DNA of 41,464 bases from an uncultured Clostridia bacterium (GTDB lineage Bacteria; Bacillota; Clostridia; Lachnospirales; CAG-274), in assembly GCA_947589405.1 (NCBI GenBank), contig CANQBT010000003.1, positions 1-41,464 on the forward strand. Reading direction: 5' to 3'. Below, one piece after another: positions 15,774 through 23,367 of the stretch. Both the position numbers and the translations under genes were made by a program. How positions within the stretch are numbered: position 1 is the first letter of the stretch; the number at the start of each line of letters is the position of its first letter. The notes under the pieces were generated by a model that did not search any database, had not been told where the DNA came from, and worked only from the letters and a program-made list of their open reading frames with translations.

Positions 15774-16550
15774 ATGATACTTGACGATATAGTTGCAAAA
15801 AAGAAAATAACTCTTAAAGAAAAGCCCTATAAATTCGACGGAAAAAGGCTGTGCCAAGCTATGGAAAAGCCTGTGCCCTCCTTCTATGACGCTCTCAATA
15901 AAAAGGGGCTGTCCATAATAGGCGAGGTCAAAAAGGCTTCACCCTCAAGAGGACTCATAAAGCCGAACTTTGATCCTGTTGCCATAGCAAAGGAATACGA
16001 AGGCTCGGTAGACGCCATATCCGTGCTTACGGAGGAGGACTTTTTTATGGGAAGTCCCGAATATCTCAGGGCAATACACGAGGAAGTGAAGCTGCCTTTG
16101 CTGAGAAAGGATTTTGTAATAGATACATCTCAGATATTTGAAGCAAGAGAGCTTGGAGCGTCCTCTGTACTCCTTATAGCCGCCATACTCAATGAAAAGG
16201 ATATACTTTACAGATTCATACGCATTGCAAGAGAGGTAGGGCTTGAACCTCTTGTGGAAACACACAATGAGGAAGAAATTGACCTTGCACTTAGCGCAGG
16301 AGCTGATATAATAGGTATAAACAACAGAAATCTTAAGGACTTTTCCGAAGATATATATACTACGGTAAGACTTAGGGAGCTTGTGCCTGACCACAAGGTG
16401 GTAGTAAGCGAAAGCTCTATACATACGGCTGAGGATATAAAAATATTGAAAAGTGCCGGTGTAAGCGGAGTGCTTGTAGGCGAAAGCTTTATGAAAAGCG
16501 GCAATATAGCCCAAAAGGCAAAGGAGTTCAGAGATGCCTATGGATATTAA
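15774..16550 (+). CDS. trpC: Indole-3-glycerol-phosphate synthase
   Basis: Closes the indole ring from CdRP with loss of CO2 and water. 258 residues, a TIM barrel with KKASPSRG (catalytic Lys near residue 54), SVLTEEDFFMGSPEYL, LLRKDFVID, GINNRNLK and VSESSIHTAEDI. Not fused to TrpF. Start follows TAGGAGG. The end overlaps the trpF start by 17 bases. Confidence 0.96.
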   Translation: MILDDIVAKKKITLKEKPYKFDGKRLCQAMEKPVPSFYDALNKKGLSIIGEVKKASPSRGLIKPNFDPVAIAKEYEGSVDAISVLTEEDFFMGSPEYLRAIHEEVKLPLLRKDFVIDTSQIFEARELGASSVLLIAAILNEKDILYRFIRIAREVGLEPLVETHNEEEIDLALSAGADIIGINNRNLKDFSEDIYTTVRLRELVPDHKVVVSESSIHTAEDIKILKSAGVSGVLVGESFMKSGNIAQKAKEFRDAYGY

Positions 16551-17166
16551 GATATGCGGACTCCAAAGACCTGTTGACGCAGAGTATATAAGCGAGTTTG
16601 AGGAAATAAAGTATGCAGGCTTTATATTCTTTGATAGGAGCAGAAGAAATGTAACTGTGGACAGGGTATTGGAGATAAAGAAAAAACTCAGATCTGATAT
16701 AAAAACAGTAGGAGTATTTGCAGAATATGAGATCGATGATATAATAGACATTGTTGACAGGGCAGGCTTTGATATATGCCAGCTTCATTCCGATGAAACA
16801 AATGAAGACTGCGGCAGAATACAGATACCCGTATGGAAGTCAATACCTATGAAGGACAGCTCAAGTCTTGAAAGGGCAAAACTGTACACAAATGTGCAGG
16901 GCTTTGTGCTGGATTCCGACAGCGGAAACAAAAGAGGCGGCGTTGGCAAAAGCTTTGACTGGGATATTGCCGAAAGCTTTTCGCAAAAGTACTTTACGGT
17001 ACTTGCGGGAGGGATAAGCGCAGAAAATATAATCAACGCTTACAATACGGTACAGCCCAATGTTGTGGACCTCAGCTCCTCCGTTGAGGAAAACGGCTAT
17101 AAAAGCTATGATAAAATAAAGGAATTAATATATACTGTAAGAAAGGAAGACGGATATGGAATTTAA
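16534..17166 (+). CDS. trpF: Phosphoribosylanthranilate isomerase
   Basis: Amadori isomerisation of PRA to CdRP. 210 residues, a TIM barrel with the N-terminal IKICGLQRP (catalytic Cys), [18 protein letters not shown], and the C-terminal [10 protein letters not shown] and VDLSSSVE (family VDxSSGVE, with Gly replaced by Ser). Two ATGs are available; 16534 is chosen because AAGGAG lies 7 bases upstream. It overlaps trpC upstream and trpB downstream (11 bases), indicating coupled translation. Confidence 0.94.
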   Translation: MPMDIKICGLQRPVDAEYISEFEEIKYAGFIFFDRSRRNVTVDRVLEIKKKLRSDIKTVGVFAEYEIDDIIDIVDRAGFDICQLHSDETNEDCGRIQIPVWKSIPMKDSSSLERAKLYTNVQGFVLDSDSGNKRGGVGKSFDWDIAESFSQKYFTVLAGGISAENIINAYNTVQPNVVDLSSSVEENGYKSYDKIKELIYTVRKEDGYGI

Positions 17167-18340
17167 TAAGGACTTCGGCGTTTTCGGCGGTCAGTTCGTG
17201 CCGGAAACACTTATGAACGTATTGAAGGTGCTTGAAAAGGAGTTTAAGGAATACTGCTACTCCGATGAATTTAAAAGGGATTATATGTACTACATGAAGC
17301 AGTATGTAGGCAGACCCTCTGTGCTCTACTATGCGGAAAGACTTACAAAGGCTCTCGGCGGCGCCAAGATATATCTCAAGAGAGAGGATCTTAACCACAC
17401 AGGTGCACACAAGATAAACAATGCCATTGCTCAGGCTCTTCTTGCAAAGAAAATGGGCAAAACAAAGGTCATCGCCGAAACAGGCGCAGGTCAGCACGGC
17501 GTTGCGACTGCTACCGTAGCGGCTCTTTTCGATATGGAATGCCGTGTGTTCATGGGCGTTGAGGATATAGAAAGACAGAAGCTCAACGTTTTCAGAATGG
17601 AGCTTTTAGGCGCAAAGGTAGTGCCTGTAACAAGCGGCACAGGTACCCTTAAGGACGCAACCAACGAAGCTATAAGAACATGGGTAGCCGAAGCAGAGGA
17701 CACATTTTATATTTTAGGCTCTGCCGTAGGTCCTCACCCATATCCTACTATGGTAAGGGAATTTCAGAAGATAATCGGTCAGGAAACAAGAAAGCAGATG
17801 CTTGAAATGGAAGGCAGACTTCCGAATAAGGTATATGCCTGTGTAGGCGGCGGCAGCAACTCTATAGGTATGTTCTATCCCTTTATAGAGGATAAGGACG
17901 TAGAGCTTATAGGCGTTGAAGCAGCAGGACACGGTATTGAAACAGGCGAGCATGCGTCAGGCTTTGCTCCCGATGCCAGAATAGGCGTTCTGCACGGTAT
18001 GAAAACATATCTCCTTCAGGACGATGACGGACAGATAAAGACTGCCTATTCCATAAGCGCAGGTCTGGACTATCCCGGCGTAGGTCCCGAGCATGCCTAT
18101 CTTCACGACATAGGCAGAGTAAAGTATACCTCTATAAAGGACGACGAGTCTATAGACGCTTTTAGGACCCTTTGTAAATACGAGGGTATAATGCCGGCTA
18201 TAGAAAGCTCTCACGCTCTTGCGGAAGCCATGAAGGACGCTCCCAATATGGATAAGGACGATATAATAGTCGTATGTCTTTCAGGCAGAGGTGACAAGGA
18301 CGTAAATACTGTTGCCAAGTATCTTGGAAAGGAGATTTAA
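17156..18340 (+). CDS. trpB: Tryptophan synthase beta chain
   Basis: PLP enzyme joining indole and serine to tryptophan. 394 residues, the usual TrpB1 length. It begins with the family pattern [14 protein letters not shown], has the PLP lysine in [11 protein letters not shown] (about 85), the phosphate-binding GGGSNSIG (about 230) and [20 protein letters not shown]. It is the alpha-interacting type, consistent with trpA 3 bases downstream. Its start lies inside the end of trpF. Confidence 0.97.
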   Translation: MEFNKDFGVFGGQFVPETLMNVLKVLEKEFKEYCYSDEFKRDYMYYMKQYVGRPSVLYYAERLTKALGGAKIYLKREDLNHTGAHKINNAIAQALLAKKMGKTKVIAETGAGQHGVATATVAALFDMECRVFMGVEDIERQKLNVFRMELLGAKVVPVTSGTGTLKDATNEAIRTWVAEAEDTFYILGSAVGPHPYPTMVREFQKIIGQETRKQMLEMEGRLPNKVYACVGGGSNSIGMFYPFIEDKDVELIGVEAAGHGIETGEHASGFAPDARIGVLHGMKTYLLQDDDGQIKTAYSISAGLDYPGVGPEHAYLHDIGRVKYTSIKDDESIDAFRTLCKYEGIMPAIESSHALAEAMKDAPNMDKDDIIVVCLSGRGDKDVNTVAKYLGKEI

Positions 18341-18343
18341 GTT

Positions 18344-19114
18344 ATGAACAGGATAGATGAAAAATTTGCACAGCTTAAGGCAGAAGGCAAAAAGGCACTT
18401 ATACCCTATATCTGCTCAGGAGACCCTGACTGTGGATCTACAGAAAGGCTTGTGTATGCCCTTGAGGAAGCAGGTGCAGACATTATAGAGCTGGGCGTTC
18501 CCTTTTCAGACCCTCTTGCAGACGGTCCCGTTATACAGGCAGCTTCCGTAAGATCCCTTTCAGGGGGCTTTAAGATCAGATTTGTTTTCGATATAGTGAG
18601 AAGTGTAAGAAAGAAAAGTCAGATACCTCTTGCCATTATGATATACTACAGCTCAATACTGGGCTACGGCAAGGAAAAGTTCGTAAAGGAATGTATAGAT
18701 TCCGGAGTTGACGGACTTATCATACCCGATCTCCCCTATGAGGAGTATGACGAAATGCTTCCTGTTCTGGAGGGTACAGAGCTTTATATGATACCTCTTA
18801 TCGCTCTGACATCAAATGACAGGATACCTATGCTTGTTAAAAACGCAAAGGGCTTTATATACTGTGTTTCTTCTCTTGGCGTTACAGGCGAAAGGAAGGA
18901 ATTTGACTCAAGAGTGGATTCCTTTGTTGCAAGGGTAAAGGAATGTACAGACACTCCTGCCTGCATAGGCTTTGGCATATCACGCAAGGAGGATACCGAG
19001 CGCTTCGGCAAGATAGCAGACGGCTGCATAGTCGGCTCCGCTATTATAAGAAGAATAAATGAAACGGGCTGCGATATTGAAAAGGTCAAGGAATTTGTAA
19101 AAGGCTTGAAATAA
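18344..19114 (+). CDS. trpA: Tryptophan synthase alpha chain
   Basis: Cleaves indole-3-glycerol phosphate to indole and G3P, passing indole to TrpB. 256 residues, a TIM barrel with catalytic Glu49 and Asp60 in ELGVPFSDPLADGPVIQ, PLAIMIYYSSILGYG, DGLIIPDLPYEE and GFGISRKED. Last gene of the operon; a 54-nt hairpin repeat follows the stop codon directly. No classical terminator with a T-run is seen behind it. Confidence 0.96.
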   Translation: MNRIDEKFAQLKAEGKKALIPYICSGDPDCGSTERLVYALEEAGADIIELGVPFSDPLADGPVIQAASVRSLSGGFKIRFVFDIVRSVRKKSQIPLAIMIYYSSILGYGKEKFVKECIDSGVDGLIIPDLPYEEYDEMLPVLEGTELYMIPLIALTSNDRIPMLVKNAKGFIYCVSSLGVTGERKEFDSRVDSFVARVKECTDTPACIGFGISRKEDTERFGKIADGCIVGSAIIRRINETGCDIEKVKEFVKGLK

Positions 19115-19115
19115 C

Positions 19116-19169
19116 AATAAGTATCAATAAAAAGATACCCATTTTCCCGTGACCAGGTCACGGGAAAAT
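19116..19169 (+). repeat. 54-nt direct repeat with two hairpins, copy 1
   Basis: Contains GTATC/GATAC (8-base loop) followed by the perfect palindrome TTTTCCCGTGACC-A-GGTCACGGGAAAA. The same unit, same orientation and length, recurs at 19911. It directly follows trpA and precedes the methyltransferase-like gene. Confidence 0.85.
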
Positions 19170-19188
19170 CTGTCAGATAGGTGATATT

Positions 19189-19887
19189 ATGTCATTCAAA
19201 CTTAAGAGCGTTGTGGCATGGGGCAGAAACGCAGATGAATATATTAATATGTTCAATATAACGTCGGCAGATATGGAATGTAAAATAGCAGGCTTTGGCG
19301 ACGGTCCCTCTTCATTTAATGCTGAGATGACGGCAAAGGGAGCAGATGTGACCTCCTATGACCCGATATATGCTTTCAGCGCAGAAGATATAAAAGACCG
19401 TATAGAAGATACACGCAATATTGTAATGGAACAGATGTCCCAAAATATGGACAATTATGTTTGGACAAATTTTAAAGGCTTGTCAGACCTTGAAAACACA
19501 AGAATATCTGCTATGAATAACTTTCTTTTGGACTTTGAAAAGGGGAAGAAAGAGGGAAGATATGTCGCCCATTCTCTGCCTGACAGTATAGATCTGCCCG
19601 ACAAGTACTATGATATAGGCTTAAGCTCTCATTTTTTGCTTATGTATACGGACTTGGGCTATGATTTTCATATAAGGGCTATAGATGAAATGCTAAGGCT
19701 GTGCAGAGAGGTAAGGATATTTCCCGTATGTGACCTTGACGGCAGGGACAGCAAGCTAATAAAAGATGTTATTGAATATTTCGACAGAGAGCACATAGTA
19801 GATATTTCTGAAACAAAATACGAATTTCAGAAAGCGGCTAATAAAGTGCTTAAAATAACCGATAGAAATGCAGCGAATAAAAACTGA
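19189..19887 (+). CDS. SAM-dependent methyltransferase-like protein
   Basis: A 232-residue soluble protein that I read as a class I methyltransferase fold. It has a glycine-rich SAM-binding region (IAGFGDGPSSFNAEM, about 33-47), an acidic residue after the next strand (VTSYDPIY), and the fourth-strand region YYDIGLSSHFLLMYTDLG followed by EMLRLCREVRIFPVCDLDG, where family members have a conserved motif. Motif I is atypical (GDGPS rather than DxGxGxG). The substrate is unknown. The ribosome site is weak (AGGTGAT). It is flanked on both sides by a 54-nt repeat and has no clear link to the trp operon upstream. Confidence 0.7.
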   Translation: MSFKLKSVVAWGRNADEYINMFNITSADMECKIAGFGDGPSSFNAEMTAKGADVTSYDPIYAFSAEDIKDRIEDTRNIVMEQMSQNMDNYVWTNFKGLSDLENTRISAMNNFLLDFEKGKKEGRYVAHSLPDSIDLPDKYYDIGLSSHFLLMYTDLGYDFHIRAIDEMLRLCREVRIFPVCDLDGRDSKLIKDVIEYFDREHIVDISETKYEFQKAANKVLKITDRNAANKN

Positions 19888-19910
19888 GGTACACCGAAAA
19901 GGACCTTTAT

Positions 19911-19964
19911 AATAAGTATTAATATAATAATACCGATTTTCCCGTGACCAGGTCACGGGAAAAT
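19911..19964 (+). repeat. 54-nt direct repeat with two hairpins, copy 2
   Basis: Same unit as at 19116. The first hairpin is GTATT/AATAC, a compensatory C-G to T-A change relative to copy 1, while its loop sequence differs; the second palindrome is identical. The last two codons and the stop codon of the opposite-strand apbE lie inside its 3' arm. Confidence 0.85.
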
Positions 19965-20939
19965 TTTTACTTTATCCTTGTTATCTACCCACACAACATT
20001 AAGTCCCTTTTCTTCGGCAATTTTTATGCCCTCTTCATAGGGGAGTATGAAAAGATAGGTGGAATAAATATCTCCCTCAAGAGAGCTGCTGCTTACTATA
20101 GTAACGGACTTATTGTTATCGGCAGGCAAAAGTGTGTCCTTATTTATTATATGGTGATATACCTTGCCTTCATACACGTAATATCTCTGATAATTTCCGC
20201 TTGAAACAGCGGCTTCGTTTTCTATATCCAGCTTGTATACATATTCTGAACTGCCTTCTGTTGGCTTTTGCACACCTATTTTCCATGAGGGCTTTACTTT
20301 ATCATTAAGACCTATTACATTCCCGCCTAAATTAAGCAGCCCGGCAGTTATGCCCTTTTCATTGAGATACTGTCTTGCCTTGTCGGCAGCATATCCTTTT
20401 GCTATAGCGCCTACGTCAATAGACGTGTTCTTATCCTTTATATATACGCTTTTGTCCTTTTCATTAAGCACAATGCTGTTTATATCCCTATGAAGCGCCG
20501 CTTCCTCAAGCTCTGCTTTGGTGGGAACAGCCGCCTTGTCGGGATCCGTCTCAGCCATTTCTCTGTAATCATGCCATACCCTCAGTACAGAGCCCATAGC
20601 TATGTTTATATAACCGTCTGTTTCATTATAGGCGTTTATGCCTTCCTTTATAAGAGCATACAAATCCTCGTCTACCTTTACGGGAGAAATCCCGGCATTG
20701 TCATTTATCGTTTTTAGATTTGAAATTCCTTCGTAATCGTTATAAATATCAAAGAGTTTATTGAGCCTTGCCATTTCGCTGTGAAGTCCTTCGGAGATCT
20801 CTTCAAACTCGCTTTGTGAAGAGCAATAGGCTTGAAAAGAGGTATAGGTATCAAACAGGTCAAAATACTGAGTGCTGTATTCCCTTTTGCCGCAGGCAGT
20901 AAGCATAAGCAGACACAAAAGCAATATGATTTTTTTCAT
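19953..20939 (-). CDS. apbE: FAD:protein FMN transferase (ApbE/FmnB-like lipoprotein)
   Basis: Attaches FMN covalently to Thr/Ser of extracytoplasmic flavoproteins, using FAD. 328 residues with a lipoprotein signal ending LMLTAC (Cys16), so anchored on the outer face of the membrane. Family marks: SSQSEFEEI region after YFDLFDTYTSF, DVGAIAKGYAADKA (FAD/Mg site), LNLGGNVIG, and SSGNYQRYYVYEGKVYHHIINKDT. Its start overlaps the end of the upstream membrane-protein gene (ATGA). The stop codon falls inside the 54-nt repeat. No protein with an FMN-attachment motif was found in the window, so its substrate must be elsewhere. Confidence 0.93.
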   Translation of the reverse strand: MKKIILLLCLLMLTACGKREYSTQYFDLFDTYTSFQAYCSSQSEFEEISEGLHSEMARLNKLFDIYNDYEGISNLKTINDNAGISPVKVDEDLYALIKEGINAYNETDGYINIAMGSVLRVWHDYREMAETDPDKAAVPTKAELEEAALHRDINSIVLNEKDKSVYIKDKNTSIDVGAIAKGYAADKARQYLNEKGITAGLLNLGGNVIGLNDKVKPSWKIGVQKPTEGSSEYVYKLDIENEAAVSSGNYQRYYVYEGKVYHHIINKDTLLPADNNKSVTIVSSSSLEGDIYSTYLFILPYEEGIKIAEEKGLNVVWVDNKDKVKIFP

Positions 20940-21445
20940 TTTACGCCCTCCTTAAGAGGATATGAAAGCACAGGCATAAGCGTTTTGAGAAGTACTCCCG
21001 TAATGCTGCCCATTACCACGCCCGAAGCTATAAGCACAGGCAGATACATATAGGCATAAGCATTGAGCATAAAGGAAACCGCTATTATCTGTCCTATATT
21101 GTGAAATATGGCGCCTGCTATGCTCAGTATAAGATAAGAGATACTGCTGCCGAAAAGGCGCAGAAGGAGTATTATAACAAGTATTGAAAGTATACCGCCG
21201 CATAAGCTCAGTATCCCTGCGACCGCACCTCTTGTGATAAGGGCAAAAAGTCCCTTTGCAATATTAAGGGCAAAGGCTTGTTTTTTGCCTATGAAAAATA
21301 CGGTAAACATTACCACAATATTGGCAAGCCCCAGCTTTACACCGGGTATGGCTGTAAAGGAAGGAAGCATTGACTCCAATATTGAAAGAACTATCGTAAG
21401 AGTCAAAAGCATAGCCATATATGTTAAATACTTTGTCTTATTCAT
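20936..21445 (-). CDS. Gx transporter / heptaprenyl diphosphate synthase component I family membrane protein (EetB-like)
   Basis: A 169-residue integral membrane protein with about five hydrophobic segments. It matches the Hpre_diP_synt_I / Gx transporter family (GVKLGLANIVVMF, ALNIAKGLFALITRGAVAG, GAIFHNIGQIIAV). The family name is historical; an ECF-substrate-binding-like or redox-linked membrane role is more likely. As I recall, the EetB protein of the Listeria extracellular electron transfer locus belongs here. It lies between a NusG-II protein and ApbE, with a 4-base overlap to apbE. Confidence 0.85.
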   Translation of the reverse strand: MNKTKYLTYMAMLLTLTIVLSILESMLPSFTAIPGVKLGLANIVVMFTVFFIGKKQAFALNIAKGLFALITRGAVAGILSLCGGILSILVIILLLRLFGSSISYLILSIAGAIFHNIGQIIAVSFMLNAYAYMYLPVLIASGVVMGSITGVLLKTLMPVLSYPLKEGVK

Positions 21446-21453
21446 ACTTCACC

Positions 21454-21819
21454 TCATAGGGACGCATCTACGCCGCTGTCAGATACTATCCTCAACACAA
21501 GTCTGTTTGGCAGACAGACGGCTGTCTGACCTTCTTGATCTATAAAGCCTGTATTTACACAGATCTTATCGGGACAATCCGAGCTTCTGAACCTTACGGC
21601 GCCATCTTTTACCTCAAACACCACATTGGGAAAGCCTTCGGGAGATACGGTTTTGTCCTCGCTCAGGTCAAGTGTCATTACAACACTATTGTTCAAAAGC
21701 ACCTCAGCCGTGTTTCCCTTTCTGCTCACAGCCTGTATGCCTATATACAAAAGCCCTGCCGCAGCCAGAACAGCGGCTATTATCAAAATATCCTTATATC
21801 TGAAAAAAGAATTATCCAT
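21454..21819 (-). CDS. NusG domain II-containing membrane-anchored protein (EetA-like)
   Basis: A 121-residue protein with a short N-terminal cytoplasmic stretch, one membrane helix (ILIIAAVLAAAGLLYIGIQA, about 12-31) and an extracytoplasmic NusG-II-type beta domain. The domain has the pattern SSDCPDKICVNTGFI...AVCLPNRLVL with three cysteines, typical of this stand-alone family; the cysteines may bind metal or form disulfides. As I recall, Listeria EetA is of this family. It is 4 bases behind the 66-aa gene and 8 bases ahead of the Gx-family gene. Despite the name it is not the transcription factor NusG. Confidence 0.87.
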   Translation of the reverse strand: MDNSFFRYKDILIIAAVLAAAGLLYIGIQAVSRKGNTAEVLLNNSVVMTLDLSEDKTVSPEGFPNVVFEVKDGAVRFRSSDCPDKICVNTGFIDQEGQTAVCLPNRLVLRIVSDSGVDASL

Positions 21820-21823
21820 AGCT

Positions 21824-22024
21824 CTACCACATTTTTACAATATCGTTTTCATCTATGCCGTACATTTTAATAAATTTCTTCATATCCTTATCGCTTTTAA
21901 CAGCCATAACATCAATAAACGTACCCTTTTCAATATCCTTGAAGCCCGCTACCTTTTCGCCTGTACATATGCTGCTCATTATTGCAGGCTTCATCTTTTC
22001 TCTGTCGTATTCCTTTTTAGCCAT
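21824..22024 (-). CDS. 66-residue conserved-looking small protein, function unknown
   Basis: The ORF track starts at 22063, but the ATG at 22024 directly follows GAGGTGAT, while the upstream candidate would overlap the -10 box; so 22024 is chosen, giving 66 residues beginning MAKKEYDREKMKPAI. It is soluble, basic-acidic mixed, with one cysteine (SSICTGEKVAGF) and a C-terminal segment MKKFIKMYGIDENDIVKMW. I recall similar small proteins in gut Clostridia, sometimes misnamed aspartate dehydrogenase, but no proven function. It is the first gene of the EetA/EetB/ApbE-like unit. Confidence 0.82.
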   Translation of the reverse strand: MAKKEYDREKMKPAIMSSICTGEKVAGFKDIEKGTFIDVMAVKSDKDMKKFIKMYGIDENDIVKMW

Positions 22025-22042
22025 AATATCACCTCTGCTATC

Positions 22043-22071
22043 AGTATAAACCATTTTATACAAATATACAA
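22043..22071 (-). promoter_or_regulatory. Promoter for the 66-aa/EetA/EetB/ApbE-like unit
   Basis: Minus-strand TTGTAT (22071-22066), 17-base spacer and TATACT (22048-22043). The predicted start is only about 12 bases from the ATG, leaving room for just the ribosome site. It shows the unit is transcribed independently of rlmH. Confidence 0.7.
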
Positions 22072-22072
22072 T

Positions 22073-22102
22073 GCAAAAAAATAAAGCGCTAAGGCTTTAT
22101 TT
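22073..22102 (-). terminator. Terminator of the murA-yycJ-rlmH unit
   Basis: Minus-strand AATAAAGC and GCTTTATT pair around CTTAGC and lead into TTTTTTT. The 5' arm includes the rlmH stop codon, so there is almost no 3' UTR. Confidence 0.82.
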
Positions 22103-22573
22103 ATGATAGGGTTCATTTTTTATTATCCTAAAGGCACGGTATATCTGCTCCAAGAGTATAACTCGCATAAGCTGATGAGGAAAGGTCATTTGCGAAAAGC
22201 TCAGCCTGTAGTCAGATATATCAAGCACCTGTTTGCTTAGTCCAAGAGAACCGCCTATAACAAATGTTATATGGCTTATTCCCCTTACCGTACAGTCTGA
22301 TATAAGGTCTGCAAAGCCTACGCTGTCCATTTGCTTTCCGTCTATGGCAAGGGCTATTACATAGCTTTTCTTAATTGCCTTGAGAAGTCTTTTGCCTTCA
22401 ATGTCCTTTATCTGCTCCTTCTGAGCGTCGCTCAGGTCCTCAGGCGCCTTTTCGTCAGATACCTGACATATTTCCACATCGGCATAGCGTGACAGTCTTT
22501 TGATATATTCATCGATACCTTGTGAGAAATACTTTTCCTTTATCCTGCCAACACAGGCAACAGTTATTTTCAT
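22097..22573 (-). CDS. rlmH: 23S rRNA (pseudouridine1915-N3)-methyltransferase RlmH
   Basis: SPOUT-class enzyme that methylates pseudouridine 1915 of 23S rRNA in the assembled ribosome. With the ATG at 22573 it is 158 residues, the standard family length; the longer ORF (22618) adds a non-homologous stretch (MGSGALWRKEE) that is only read-through of the upstream gene. Seen: KITVACVGRIKEKYF at the start, FVIGGSLGLSK (SAM-binding knot), FSQMTFPHQLMR and the C-terminal YHK. The ATG overlaps the yycJ stop (TAATG), indicating coupling. Confidence 0.95.
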   Translation of the reverse strand: MKITVACVGRIKEKYFSQGIDEYIKRLSRYADVEICQVSDEKAPEDLSDAQKEQIKDIEGKRLLKAIKKSYVIALAIDGKQMDSVGFADLISDCTVRGISHITFVIGGSLGLSKQVLDISDYRLSFSQMTFPHQLMRVILLEQIYRAFRIIKNEPYHK

Positions 22574-23367
22574 TAAAGCTCTATGCTCCTCTTTACGCCA
22601 TAGGGCGCCGCTACCCACATATCAAAATCTCCGCCTATCTCTGCTCCGCTTTCGCTTACTATATCCTTTACCGTGTCAAAGGCAAGACGTGGAGTATTGT
22701 TCTCCTTGCTGAGATGGCCTAAGAATACATATTTAAGACGGCTGTCGGCTATTCTGCTTAAAAAGCTGCCTGCCACATTATTGCTCAGATGCCCTGTGTC
22801 GCTTAATATCCTCTGCTTAAGAGTATAGCTGTAGGGTCCCTTCTTAAGCATATCCACATCATGGTTGCTTTCAAGCAAAAGTACCGAAGAGCCTTTAATA
22901 TTTTCTTTCACCGTTTCCGTAATATGTCCCATGTCTGTAGCAACGGTTATCTTATGCTTTTCGCCTATTATGCTGTAGCCCACAGGCTCCGCCGCATCAT
23001 GGGGTATCTCAAAGGGATGTATGCAAAGATCGTTGAAAATACAGTTCTCATCAGCATACACAGTCCTTCTGTTTCTTGGCCTGATCTCGCCTACCTTAGA
23101 CGGCATATTATCCCATGTGCCCTCTGTGGCATATACGGGAATATCGTATCTTCTGGACAATATACCTATACCGTCGGCATGGTCGGAATGCTCATGAGTC
23201 ACAAATATCGCATCTATATCCTTGCCTGTAAGCTCCAGCTGTGCAAGACCGTCCTCGACTCTCTTGCCGCTGAGTCCCGCATCTATAAGAATGTTGGTAT
23301 TTTCAGTACCTATGTATACGCAATTGCCTCCCGAACTGCTGGCAATCGTTGCAAATCTAAGCCTCAT
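22573..23367 (-). CDS. Metallo-beta-lactamase fold hydrolase, YycJ/WalJ family
   Basis: A 264-residue metal-dependent hydrolase. The N-terminus ATIASSSGGNCVYIG and the metal motif THEHSDHADG (about 57-66) are typical of YycJ (also VicX/WalJ), a dsDNA exonuclease-like protein tied to cell-wall or DNA-repair phenotypes in Bacillus and streptococci. Later metal ligands: DMGH, LESNHD and LGHLSKENN. In Bacillus it lies in the walRK operon beside rlmH; here no two-component system is near, but the rlmH link is kept. ATG overlaps the murA stop (ATGA). Confidence 0.9.
   Translation of the reverse strand: MRLRFATIASSSGGNCVYIGTENTNILIDAGLSGKRVEDGLAQLELTGKDIDAIFVTHEHSDHADGIGILSRRYDIPVYATEGTWDNMPSKVGEIRPRNRRTVYADENCIFNDLCIHPFEIPHDAAEPVGYSIIGEKHKITVATDMGHITETVKENIKGSSVLLLESNHDVDMLKKGPYSYTLKQRILSDTGHLSNNVAGSFLSRIADSRLKYVFLGHLSKENNTPRLAFDTVKDIVSESGAEIGGDFDMWVAAPYGVKRSIEL

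Noticed and set aside
19142-19168. trp operon intrinsic terminator
   Set aside because: The palindrome is followed by A residues, not a T-run, and an identical copy occurs downstream in another context.
22574-22618. Upstream N-terminal extension of rlmH
   Set aside because: The extra residues do not match the family and lie within the yycJ coding end; the TAATG overlap and family length support 22573.
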